Below, one piece after another: positions 24,575-36,530 of a DNA stretch of 64,000 nt (the stretch's first letter is position 1; each line of letters starts with the position of its first letter). Source of the DNA: Trogon surrucura. Taxonomy: Eukaryota > Chordata > Aves > Trogoniformes > Trogonidae. The notes under the pieces were generated by a model that did no database searches, had not been told where the DNA came from, and saw nothing but the letters and a program-made list of their open reading frames with translations. Position numbers and translations under genes: made by a program. The stretch spans positions 4,680,561-4,744,560 of the forward strand of contig CM036619.1 in the NCBI GenBank assembly GCA_020746105.1, in the 5' to 3' direction.

Positions 24575-27500
24575 GAAGGGGGACGGGCGGGGGGAGGCGC
24601 AGCGGCCCTAACTTACATAACGGGGAGGGGGGGAAGAGAGGGAAGGGGGGGCAGCGGCTTCGCCTTCCATGTCTCTTCCCCCGCCTCCTCGGCTTCGCGG
24701 TGCGGCGGCGGCCCCATCCCCTCAGGGGAAAAGCCGCCTGTTTCGTCGGTAGCCTCGGGAGGGGCCGGCTTGGGCACCGGGGAGGGAGCACAGGAGACGC
24801 GCACCCCCCTCTCCGAACCTCCTCGCCACCCCCCGGGGCAGGCGTGTGTGCCCGCGGGCGAACCGCACGCCCTGGGCGCCTCCCGCGGCTGAGGGCAACC
24901 CCTGCGGCCGGGCTGCGAGCGGTGGCTCCGGCCGGCCGAGGGGGAAAACGGCTCCGGGAGGTCGGGGCAGAGCCGCTTCCCTCCCCGGCGGCGCCTGCGA
25001 GGGAGCGCGGCTGGGCGGCCTCGGAGGGGCCGGGCGGAGCGGGAAGGAGGCTGCGGGGAAGAGGTCGCCTGCTGCGCCGCCTGCCCCTTCCTCCCCCGGG
25101 GGAGCCAGGCCGGCAGCCCCCGCGCTCCGCCCTGCCCCGAGGGAGGCCGGGGCCCTCGGCCGGGGCCCTGCCTCGTTCGCCGGGGCCGGGGCGGCCGCGC
25201 CGGGTCGGTCCCACCGGATGTGGCGGGAGGCGGTGAGGTGCTGGCGGCTCGGCCGGGCGGAGCGGGACGGTCCGTAAAGTAAACAAAGGGAAAGGGAAGG
25301 GAGGAGGAGAGTGTGTGTGTGGGGGGGGTGGTGTCCCCTGGCAGCCGGGGCCGGGCCGCCTGGTGTTGCCCCTTCCCCTTTCCAGACGCGCTGCGAAATC
25401 CGCGGTTGCCTCCGAGAACCCTGGGTGGGAGCTCGGGGGAAGTCGTTGAGGTTTCTTCTTTTATTTTTTTTGTGCGCGTTGAGGTAGTTTTGGTTTGGTG
25501 GTTGGTTTTGGTTTTTTTTTTTTTTTTTTTTCCGGGGTTTGGCTTTGGATTTTGGGGTTGCGGTGTTGGTTTTGTAATTTTTTTCTGCATTTATTTGGTT
25601 CCGTTGCCGGGCTCGCTGTGGGAGCCGCAGGGGAGCGGGGGCAGCGCTCGGGTCACGTTCGGGTTTTTCGCCATCGAAATCTGTAGCGGGGAAGGGAAGG
25701 AGGGAGGGAGCGAGTGTTCTCAGAGGGGTTTTTCATCGCCCCGGCTGGTGCCACACAAGTTGGGTTCGGTGGAGGAGCCTTTGCGCTTCTTGAGGAAATT
25801 TGATATTCGTTTTTCGGTCGTAAACCCGATTTTGGAGTAATAGAACTGCAGCTGTAGGAGAGTATCTCTCTCCTCAAATCCCTGGGACTGATGTTGAAGC
25901 ACGTTGCCAATTTTCACATCTATTCTCTTTCCAAGCCTCCTTTACTCAAGTGGTGTTTTTCTGGAACGCGGGGTGGTCTTTCTCTTTGATTTCCCTTTTT
26001 CTCTCTTCTTTTTTTTTTCTGGCCGAAAGGCTGTTTGCGATGTTGTTTCTGCGTTAGTTCACTTGCAGTCAGGCTTGTTTAAGGCTCTGGAAGCAGAGGG
26101 TATCCTTCAGGCCTTCACACTCTCGCAGCGTCAGCCTGCAGCTCCGCTTTTGGCAGCTTGACTGGGTGAGAGCGGGGCTGTAGTAACTGCACTGCAGGAA
26201 AAGTTCACTGGAAAAAGAGAAACACTCGCGGATTCATATTGAGGTATTTGATGTAAACGTTAGCTTAAAAGCAAAGTGGTATTACAGCATCTCTTAAAAA
26301 TTCACACTGATTTGGCCTTTCCTTGTTTAATGTATTTTTTTTTTTTACGCCCTCCTTGTGTCGGTTGGAAAAGTCCCACATTCCTCCAAGCTAATCGGCA
26401 TTTATCATCTCTGATTCTATTGAACCTGGGTAAGGTCAAGAGCATAACTGGATTGAGGCCAGAAAATATGAAGTGCTACAGAGTTATTTTGAAAAACTTG
26501 TTATCTGACTGATGTTTTCTGTATCCCAAATTCCACGACTTCCTTTCTCCACCCAGCTCCTTTTCTGTTACCTCCGAAATCAGGCTTTGTTGGAACACCT
26601 TTGCCCGCGTGGTATCATTTGTGCCTGGGGGCCACAGCCTTTGGGTTTGTTAAAGCAAAGTTTATGGCTGAGATTCTGTAAAGAAAATGTATGTGCGCCT
26701 CGGAGCCCACGCGATAAATTTATTTGACCTAAAATCTGGGGTAATTGGACTAAAATCTGTTTGTTTGTTAACAGAACAAGCAAACAAACAAAAGCCAAAG
26801 AGGGAGGAGACACTAGTTGCTGGGAAACATTTTCTCTTGCAGGACTAAACTCTACAGGCTATTCAACAGGAGAAATTAATTTGTCTTTTGTTGTGTCTTA
26901 AATCCAGATTTTGTAGAGCGTGGCTTGGATTGATGTTTGTGTTGGTTGACCTTTTGTTTTGCGGGAAGGTTAAAACGTACACGTAAAAGGGAGATGACGT
27001 AGTACTTACTTGTCCAAACCTCTAAGCTTTATTCATCCTCAGCCTTAAGTATTATTAAAAGTACTGAGCGTGTGTAGTTGGCATAGCAATCAACTAGTTC
27101 TTGGAGTACTTAATCTAGAAACGAGTATTTTTAGACTAGCACTCTTGCACAAGTCTTGAATGTGTAATTTGCTGAAATAGCTTTAAAAGCTGTTTCAACT
27201 TCTAGTTATGGAGTGATGTAACTTTGCTTGAAAGTATGTTACATGTTATTAAAAGGACTTTTAAATGTAATGGTTTACCACATGATGACTAATAGTTGAA
27301 TGGGGGAATCGTGGCTTTGTAAATTCCACCGAGCTAATAGATATTTGGGGGGGGGTGATAGGAGGAGAGAAAAGCAGCAGTGCTTTTTGGAGCTTAAATA
27401 GTAAACCAGGTGGCTTTAATGATTTAGGAGATTGTAGTCTATTTTTTAATGCATCTATAAATGTGGTGGGGTGTTTTTGTTGTTGGTTGGGGTTTTTTTT

Positions 27501-30075
27501 TCAGTGAAGAAATGAGAAGTTAATTCGTTTCATTTGTGTAACAAAATGATATTTTACTTTTTTTCTTCGCCTGGTAGGCGTTGCTGTGTGTAGAAGTACA
27601 GTCTTTTGTACGATAGAACATTCGTGGTAACCATGCAGGGTATTGCCATTCTTTTTGTATCTCTTGGGACTTGTGGAAAAGTCTTTTGCACTATTACAGA
27701 GAACTTTCTGTGTTCTCAAAGTGCAGTTTTGAAGTATGTTGTGTTGCTGGTTGTTCTTAAATAGATGTATGTGTACTGACCTACAGGTTTTTAAACAGCT
27801 TCCTGCGCTGGCTTTTAAGTAATAGCCACGTTTTGCTGAATATTGGTGACTCGAAGTAGGTTGCAATTCTGCCGTGGAATCTTGTATATTCAAATCTTGT
27901 ATGTGTTTTTAGTCTTGGTTAGTTTTTGTCTTAAATTGAACACTAGTGGCCTTTCGTTTGATGTAGATGACTGCACGAAGTGCCTCTGTATTCTTGTGCT
28001 GTGGACAAATTGCAATAAATTGGTAGAAGGTATTTAAAAAGGACTCTCTTATGCTAGAATTCAGACTCCTGATCTTTTTTTCCTGGTGTTCTAACTATCA
28101 CTGCGGGATGTTAGCAGCGACAACAGGGGTTTTGTTTGTTTGCCAGTAAGCTTTTGAGTTCTCATTTCGGATGGCTGTCAATGAAAACTCGAGTGTGCGG
28201 CTGATATTTAGCTCCATCAGGTGCGGCTTCCAGGCTAAATCTGGTTTTCCTCTCGTCTCCTGTTCGTGTAATTCTGAAGCTTCAAGTGCCGTTGTGGAGT
28301 AACGTGAAAACGTGGACATATTGACTTAATTTCTGGTTTTAATTAGGGGTCCTGATTTTAAAAACTGCAACAAACAAATCCCTACTGCGTCACTTTGAGC
28401 TCTTGTATGGGTGGCAGAAACGACTGAGGGACACTCCAAAACTCAAATTTTGAATGCACTTATTTAGCGCCTGAACTGCAACTTCTACAAGATGGTTCCT
28501 TCGTGCTGAAATCTGTCCTTTCTGATTTTAAGTGTTTGATAAAACGCTAGAACTTAAGGCAGATTAATGCAAGATCAGAGGTTGTAAACTATTGGCAATT
28601 TCAGCCGAGCCTCTTGGTTTGGACCTGACTGCCCCTCAGAAACTTGGGAAGCCCAGTGTGTTCTGTCGCAGTCTTCAAGGAATGGGGTTGATTGTGTCTG
28701 TTGGAAAGATATGAAATGGAAAGAACGGGAAATTTAAATAGAAAACGTAATATCTGGGTAAGTACTTTGTTTTGAATAGTCTTTTCGGTGTAGGGGAGGA
28801 AGAACTGTGGAGCTGATCTAGTAGCCCTCATTTTTCATGCCCTGCTTTCCGTATTCGGGCAGTGGTTGATGGGTAATGGGTTAAATTGTGGAATAAAGTG
28901 GCTGTTTAGGGACTGAGCAGCTTAAAAGCTGGAGGTTTTGCATTGTAGGCTTAAATTAGTATTTTCCCTATCCCATTCCTTTGTAACTTTGTGTTCTTTC
29001 TGCTGTGTAAGCTTCCTAAGGTGGGAGTTTGTTACTCACTCACCATCTACTGTTCGTGATACTGGTCTTCTAACCGGGGACGCTCTCGAGTGAATAGAAA
29101 ATGATTTAAAAAACCCTCCCAACTGCATACACAAAACCCCCAATCAACCAACCAGAAGGACAAAAAACTTCAGATGACTTGATCTGATTTTCTCCATTAA
29201 ATGAGACACGAGAGGGACAGTTGTGAGTGTGGAGCCGCCAAAATTCACGTCGGAGGGAAGCGTCGTTGGAGGGCGTTGGCACAGGGAATCGTGTGTTTGG
29301 AAGAAATGGTTTCAGTGGTGGCAGGAGAACCACAGAAACTGAGTGCAGTTTCTTGAAATCTGGAGGTGCAGCTCACCGGGGGTGTCGGCAGCTCACACGT
29401 TAAGAGGGAAATGGAGAATGGTTTCTGAAAGCTGGTTGACAAGGTTTGATTGCAATTCCTGCCAAGTGAAAATGGGAAGAGGAGAGGTAGATAAAAGCTG
29501 AAGGCGACGGGCTTTGTTAGGGAACATCTGATGATTCTCTTGCATCGGTGTTAATTGTGGGCACGTCTAAACTGTCTTCAGATGTTCAGCAGTCCACGGT
29601 TAGAAGTGGTAAAACTCTCCTGTGTTGGATTTCCTGCGTCCTCTCTGACTTCAAGACTTTTTTTTTCATCCTCTAGCTTTCTGCATTGATCCTCTGTCCA
29701 TTTTATTTTTGTGTTCCGTGCAGAAAGGGCATGTAGAAAAAGTTCAAGTAGCTTCCTGTTGCACTGAATATTACTTTTTTTTTTTTAAAAAAAATTATTA
29801 TTTTGGCTGGGAAGGGGAACTGACAGGCACTCAGGTTTCATTTTGCTGCGGGGTTCCAATTTCATAGCGTGTAATATAGGTCAGTTTAAACCTTAATCCT
29901 TCAAGATTAATCTTGACCGTTTCCCTACCCATGGAACTGTAATTTAACTCATTTTAAGACCTTGGACTAATTTCGCTGCTTTTGACTAAAAGTGTTGGAG
30001 CAAACTGTGTACATCGGTTGTCCTGGAGACAGTAACGGGGGAATTACGTGTTCTTTGCCGCTGCTGTCATTGTAG
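24501..30075 (+). other. Putative intron 1
   Basis: This runs from the GTGAGT donor at 24501 to the acceptor CTGCTGTCATTGTAG ending at 30075. After the CpG island it is T- and G-rich on the plus strand, with a run of 20 T at 25512-25531. No CR1 element or convincing exon was found inside. The pairing of these two splice sites is an inference. Confidence 0.45.
24531..24573 (+). repeat. Homopolymer of 43 consecutive G
   Basis: An uninterrupted G run begins 31 bases after the first-exon donor. It creates spurious poly-glycine and poly-proline frames on the two strands. The true length is uncertain because sequencing and assembly of such runs is unreliable. Confidence 0.9.
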
Positions 30076-30194
30076 GTATGTTGAGGAACAATCAGTTTAG
30101 AAGCATTTATTGTGTGTACAGCAAGAGTCCTGCCAGGAGGCAGTTCTCGTCGCCCTTGCAGAGATTGCAGCGCCAGGGCCGAATTCTCAGGACG
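30076..30194 (+). CDS. Putative coding exon with start codon: N-terminus of a nuclear-encoded mitochondrial protein
   Basis: The acceptor TGTCATTGTAG is followed by GT and then ATG at 30078. Thirty-nine codons run without a stop to a consensus donor, GACG/GTAAGA (GT at 30195), so the exon ends in phase 0. The peptide starts MLRNNQFRSIYC and continues through SPARRQFSSPLQRL to RILRT. It contains nine basic and no acidic residues. ARRQF-SS matches the R-x-F/S-S cleavage pattern of mitochondrial processing peptidase presequences. The NRF1-like motif in the upstream island fits a mitochondrial gene. I do not recognise the family, and no following exon is certain in this window. An uncharacterised or non-conserved frame remains possible. 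Confidence 0.55.
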
Positions 30195-33100
30195 GTAAGA
30201 AAAGAGGTCAGAGGACTCTCCGGACTGCTCCTGCTTCCTGCTGCCCTGCTGGGGGGTTTTTCATTGTTTACCCACGCATGAAAATGTGCAATTCCTGCTT
30301 TTGTTTCATTTAGGTTTGGGGGAAGGGAGAGGGAGCAGACCATGCGAGGCTCTGGAGTATCTCTGGAAGGCAGAGATCATTTTTCCTTTAGTCCCGTTGA
30401 AGTTCCTGGGAAGGATTCGAAGCAGCAGCTGATTATTTAAGTGTTATTATTTTTTTTTTTTTTTAGCATGGGAAGGAGGAGCTGTGACTTTCCTGTTCTC
30501 TTGCTGTTGGGATAGCAAATCATTTTGTTGCAAGGGGGTAGCAGAAGTCTAGTTTAGCAGAAGCTCAGAATGAAGTCAGTTTTTGCAGATCTGAACACGC
30601 CTCTAGCCAGGTACCTAGCTGCTTTTTTTCTTTTTTTTTTCCCCACCCAGGCATTTCCTAACATTGCAAGGAGTGTTTACTGATAGAATCCATGGGATGT
30701 GCAAGAAGCAGTAAGGTCCTTGGTCCATCAACCCTTGCTATTTAGTTTTCTAGCATTGCCCTCAAGGTTGCATTTAGTGAAGGTACTAGTAAGAGATCTG
30801 TAAATCCTGATGTCTGAGTAACACGCAGCGGTGGAGATTTCTGTCGGTCAGTACCTGTTCCGTGCTTTCTGTTGGAGGTTTTAAGTTCAGCGTGAACACT
30901 GAGGGTTGTCCTCCGTAATATGCTCTAGCATTGACATTCAGAAGAAGTTTTGTGACCTTTTTTTAAAAAAAAGAGAAGTTTCTCTTACTGCTTTTTAGCA
31001 ATCTTTTAAATTCTTTTTCTGTGCAAGATAGCGTGAAAGCACAAAGTCTACTACCATCTTCTTATTTTCATATAGGTATGTATTCTTGACTTCCCTTTTT
31101 GGACTAGGCAATTGTAATATTTCTGTCCCTTGAGGGGAAATATTGTCTATCTTTAGAATACTGAAATTTTTATTGCCCAAGTTTTTGAGTAAAAGTTGCA
31201 GAAAGGAAAAAAACCCAACATTAGTGTTTGAAAACTTAGTTCCTTTTTAATTTTAGTTAATTAACCAAGTCGTTTACCATTTTTCCCCTATTATTTCTAG
31301 GTGTTCTTGCATTTTTGCCGATGCCTGGGACGTCTCATTTTTGTCAACCACTGCTGAAAAGAGATAGGAGACACTGGTACAACCACAGTATTGGAAGTCA
31401 AGAGGCAAGAATTTTACTTCTACCTCTTCTGTGGTTGTTTCTTTTTTCTTTTTTTTTTCTTTTGATGACTGAACTAATTTAACTGCTGTGCTGTTGCTTA
31501 TTCCGCATTAAAATAAGGACAGTGCTTTTCTTGGGCTGCATCCGCTGGCACGTAAACGTGTGGCAGTTCTGAAGCGGTTTCTGTGGAGGGAATTGAATCG
31601 CCCTCATGAGGACAAGTTGAAACCGTGATGTTGGATCAAAGATTTTCATTTAAGGTACCATCTTACTGCTTGGAATGAACCTTGGCATGGTGATTAGTTC
31701 AGGCTTGCTGGTGTATTTGTTAACCTTTCGTGATGCCTCAGAAATGCGTTTGCGTATACTAAATAAGATGCACTTTGTTTTACAAGTAGCGGAAAACTAG
31801 CTTGTTATAATGTGCATAGAAAAACGCAATCCCGAGCGATGAGCCACAAGCTGGAGAGTTTTAATCTCAAAGTTCTATTTTTAATTGTACCGAGGACTGT
31901 TTAATTTTGTCACATTTTAAGCTAGTTTTCCATTACCAGCCCTCACCCAGGAAGCCTTTATACACAGCTGATGCGTAAGGGTGTCTTGCTTGCGGTGAAG
32001 CTCTTTGCAAACATTGCAAATTACATTTTCTGTTCTTACCCTTACATTAACAGCACTATTATGGGAATGCTGTTAATTAATGGCTAAAGAAGTAATTTTG
32101 GATTTTTATCAACCCTCTATTTCAGGCTTAAGCACTGTATCGCAGAACCTTCTAGGTTCCAATTGGTTTATTAATAATATTGTAATTTTCAATTTAGTTT
32201 ATATACATCACAAAGCTGGATATTTTTTGTACTTGTACTGGTGCCTCTGAACTCTACAGCCTCTTTTTCCTATTCTGTTTAGTCCATTTTCAATTTTATT
32301 GCTCAAACGTCTACTCAAAACATACTTTTCAAGCCCTACAAGAGCTGAGTGAGCTGGGATGTGAAGGTTATCGATTGTTTTGTGCTCAGGTTGTGATTAA
32401 CCTCGTTCTGTGGGTGCAGAGGAAGGAATGCTCTGCTGAGGTAGAGCAAGGGGGTAAATACGTGGAGTGACTGTTCTGCTGAGTTTAGCCCTGGTAAGAG
32501 TTACAAAAGCTGTGTTCAGTTTTGGGCACTATGCATCGGGAAAGGGTTTTCCTGTCTTTTGGATGCTTTCAGTAGCGGAAGATTCCTGAATAATACCACA
32601 CACAAAAATGGAATAAATTAAGATGTTAACTTCTTATCTCCTTGTCAAGTTATTCATGCGTATGAGGCTTCTACAAGGATGAAGAAGATAAAGGCTTATG
32701 GGGGGTAAACTAAGAAGCTGTTGACTTAAAGGAGAGGACTGAAGACTTGGGTCACTTGGGGAGGAAGACTCCAGTGCCAAGAACAGCAAACCATTGGAAC
32801 AGGCTAGGGAGGGGGGTCTTGTCACTGCCCAGCTTTTAAGTACAAATTAGCCATCTGCCAGAAAGAAAATATTCTTTATCCCTACCTCAGGAGCGGGAGA
32901 TTGACAGGGTGACCTCCTGACTCCTATCCAGCACTGAGTTGAGTGATGCTAACAGGTAAAGAACGTGGGGTTCTTATTTTCAGATAGTCAAAAGGTAGTT
33001 GATGGTAACCCCAGCAACTGATGTTCTTCTCTGAGCCCCCGTAAGCAAGTCCTCGCTTAGCTTAGCTATTGCCTGAGAGTGCAGCTTCGATGGAAATCTG

Positions 33101-36100
33101 TCGCAGGCAAAGCATCTCGTGTTTTCTTTGTGGAGTGCTGTTCTTGGTCACGACTGTAAAGGTCAAGGAGAGAAGGTCTTTTTTGTAGATCAAATTGCAA
33201 TGGTCTTCTGTAGGTGCGGATGTTACCTGAATGTGGCTTGAAAACCAGAATTATAAACCGGGTACTGCTGTTAGAACCATTAGCTTCGTTGCCATTTTGT
33301 CGTACACTTACACATTTTATGGAAGAAAACATGCAAGACTTCTAAACTGGGCAAGCAAGTTAATGAAGAGGCCTTAGAGATTGCTTTTCTTAATCATTTG
33401 GGTATTGCATATTAATAAACTGAGCTTTACACTTTGCATAATAGGAACTTGGGGTCAATCTATATTTTCTTTTATGTCTGTCACTCTCACAGTTTGCAGC
33501 TTGATGCTGTGCCTGTAGGCTTCCTCTTAAGTGTAGCTCAAATTAATCCATTTCAGAGTAATGTTTCTGAGCATCTTGTCACAGAAGGAATAATTCACTG
33601 CTGAGACTGGGAAACAGAATTAAGTAATCTTTAGTTAAAAAGTGCACGGAGACAAAATGTGGCTGTGCTTGGTATAGCCTCTGCTGGAAACTGCTGCTGC
33701 TGACGCACATCGGGTTGGAGATATTCTTATGCAAGTGAAGAATAAATTCATTGATAGTTAGGGTGGGGTTTTTGTGGTCTTCTTATTTTTTAAATGCTGT
33801 GTTACAGCAGAAGCTGCTGGAATTAACACTTCATTGCTACATATAAATTTTCAGGGAACCTTTAATTTAAAAGATAAAGCTAAGAGTACATTGTACAATG
33901 TGTATAAATTCTTGCAAGCCGTTTGCTGTGGTTTGGGCAACTAAAAGTTGTTAAAAACCTACTTGTGTAGGCAAGGGGAAACCTCTTTCTCGTCATTTAT
34001 ATTAAATTCTGTTTGATCAATTATAAAAGCACCTAGTCTGACTAGATACTCTACCTTCATTATCAGGATAATCTAAGAATTTCAGGTTCCCGTGGATTTC
34101 TGATTTAGCATTGCCTTTGAAAACACCATTAGTTTGGCAAGGGGAGGATCTCTTCCTCCCAGTTACTGTTATCATATTCCTTAATGTGTATGTGCATTAA
34201 TTGTTTTGCACATAATGAATGGTTACCCAGAGAAATCTGTCCATTTCCAGATGTGAATAATATTCCTTTTATTTGGCCCACGTATTTGATGGTAGTTTAA
34301 GGACTGAAGCTTATAGGAGAAATAGGAAAAGGAAAGTAATTGGGGGAATATTCTGACTGTCTCTTCTTGAACACTTTGTGAGTATAATATTGAGTTTATT
34401 ACTTGTGTTTCTTGGGTTATGGATGGGAACAAAAATAACATAGAGCGCCTGTAAAACTCAGCTGAAGAATGGAGTCGAAAAGAGTGGGATATAACACCAA
34501 ATACACTTCTGTTCCTCCTTCTGTCTGGAAATGGGTTCAATATTTCATTTTTATAAGAAATCGAGCTTTAGTTCTCTGGATTTCGTTCCGTTGTTGATGG
34601 CAATTTGTTTCCTCCTGAACCAAGTGGCTTTCTTCAGATCAGGCACCGTTAGAAGAAGATGGTGTGTGGCAGAGAGGATTAATTCTCAGAGGGGAATTGG
34701 AATGAAGTGAAAGTTATGTCGTGGACTACAAGCCCCTGCTTATTCAACCTCAGTAGAAGGGGGGAGAGTTTCTTTGTGTGGTGGCCGGACTGCCCGGCTC
34801 CTGCTGTTCAGTGCTGGCAGCAGCCGGCTTTGTGCCTCGCTCTCTCCTCATCAAAAGAGGAGAGGGAATTCTTAAAAGACAGGAGCTTGTATCATCGCCT
34901 TCGTCTTGAAACTGAATCAGCTTTTTCTTCTCTTAAAGGCAAACCAAGGCTTTAAACTGTTTTGTGATCCGAATATTGAACACAGGAGCTTCCCTTCCTA
35001 GAAAGCAGATTTTGGAGTTCTATAACATGTTAATCGGTTCAGTTTTTGGAGATAAATGGGGATCGGCGTTCTTTCTTTCAAACGTCTTTGTTGCTTCTGT
35101 TAAAATAGATATTGAACTACAGTGCTCTGAAGTGAGAGTAGGAACATCAGTTGTGTTATACCAAGCAAGAGATCACATCCAGCAAGTGGGAGTATGGGAG
35201 GGGTGAGGACTGCGGCAATTAGTGAAAATAAATGTACATAAACCACACTTGCTTTTAGTACCTTGTTCTTGAAGTTGATAGAAGTGGTAAAATAAGGTAA
35301 GAACTTGTGGGTTGCTGAGTCTCAGGAAAGGCAAGATGAAAGGGGTGAATCTTGAGAAAGGATTTGAAGCACAGTCAGAACAAAATGAGGAGGGGAAAAA
35401 CTGTGGTGCCCATGTGCCTGTAACGTGTTTAACGCACAGCTGCCACTCGAAATATGGTTCTGTTAGAGCAGTTCTAAGTGTTACATTGAACTCAAGTTTT
35501 ATGTTGTTAAATCTTTGTCTTTATAGCTGATTTTAGCTCATAGGAATAAGAGTTGATAGTAAGTATGGGCTCATTATTTGGGGTGTTTTTAATGTGATAT
35601 GGAATTGAGATCTTTATGTAGTTTGCCACTTTTGTCCCAATTAAATTATAACAATCTGGTTAAAAGTTTCTGTGGAGCTGCTGGTGGTGGCCATATGGGT
35701 ATGTTTTGTAGTGACGTGCTTAGGATCTATGTTTGGGTTCAACGAGCCTGTTCCAAATTCTGCTTTTATGAACTGTGTTCTTCCAGTACCCAAGCCGCTA
35801 AGTACTGTTAAGATCAACTTAGTACTTGTACATCAATTATCCCAAAACACGGAGACTACAAAGTCTTCACAGCATTGTATCCGTGCATATGGTGCCTAGA
35901 ATTCAGTAACGGCCTCGACTGTGCTGGGTTTTTTCCTGAAGGCTGTAGACCAGTTGGTTTTGGACAGCTTTCAGGGCTGTCTTGTATTATTCTTCTGCAC
36001 AGGTTTCTTCTTGGTGGTGGTGCTGCTGAAAGTGCTCCAGGCAGATCCATTACCCTCATTGCTTGAGATGTAGAGGTGCTGTATATATACAGGTGCAGGA

Positions 36101-36140
36101 GAGTATCTAAAAACCTGGATGTACAACTAGCAGGAACAAT
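30195..36140 (+). other. Intron-like unique sequence, no further exon recognised
   Basis: The plus strand is T-rich. Short T runs occur at 30450, 30630 and 31440. Isolated acceptor-like sites (for example before 31306) lack a frame and donor compatible with the phase-0 exon upstream. No transposon was recognised in this nearly 6 kb. Confidence 0.45.
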
Positions 36141-36530
36141 AATCACAGAATGTCAGGGGTTGGAAGGGACCTCTAGAGATCATCCAGTCCAATCCCCCGG
36201 CCAGGGCAGGGTCACCCAGGGCAGCCACACAGGAACGCGTCCAGGCGGGTTTTGAAAGTCTCCAGAGAAGGAGACTCCACACCCTCTCCGGGCAGCCTGT
36301 GCCAGGGCTCTGTCACTCTCACAGTAAAGAAGTTTCTCCTCATGTTGAGCTGGAACTTCCTATGTTCTAACTTAAACCCATTATTTCTTGTTCTGTTACT
36401 GGGCACCACTGAGAAGAGATTGTCCCCTTCCTCTTGACCCCCACCCCTCAGATATTTCTATACAGTAATAAGATCCCCTCTCAGCCTTCTCTTTTCAAGA
36501 CTAAACAGCTCCAGTTCTCTCAGTCTGTAA
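36141..36530 (-). mobile_element. CR1 LINE fragment, minus orientation
   Basis: The reversed tail AATCACAGAATGTCAGGGGT leads into the reverse complement of the 3' UTR and ORF end, up to CCAGTTCTCTCAGTCTG. On the minus strand a 65-codon frame keeps [20 protein letters not shown], close to intact. This subfamily (GTCACCCAGGGCAGCCACAC) differs from the copies with a TAACCC-rich tail. Confidence 0.92.

Larger units (their letters stand above)
23930..25440 (+). promoter_or_regulatory. CpG-island promoter
   Basis: About 1.5 kb is very GC-rich and packed with CpG, unlike the AT-rich flanks. An NRF1-like motif, GCGCCTGCGCAG, is at 24029-24040. A YY1-type core, CCATGTT, is at 24129-24135 (CAGCCATGTTAG). 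There is no TATA box at a useful place, as expected of a housekeeping-type promoter with dispersed starts. A consensus splice donor on the plus strand lies at 24501. T- and G-richness downstream supports plus-strand transcription. Divergent minus-strand transcription from the same island is possible but not shown. Confidence 0.85.

Noticed and set aside
24339-25590. Two minus-strand frames of 315 and 325 codons and several long plus frames across the CpG island
   Set aside because: They are Pro/Arg/Gly/Ala-rich and run through the G homopolymer. Stop codons are rare in such GC-rich DNA, and no domain or start context supports a protein.
31306-31374. Acceptor CCTATTATTTCTAG with a following 69-base interval ending at GTACAA
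   Set aside because: The frame continuing from the phase-0 exon at 30194 meets a stop, and the donor is weak.
35102-35204. Plus frame reading DIELQCSEVRVGTSVVLYQA before a GTGAGG site
   Set aside because: The upstream acceptor is not pyrimidine-rich and the product is not a recognisable family.
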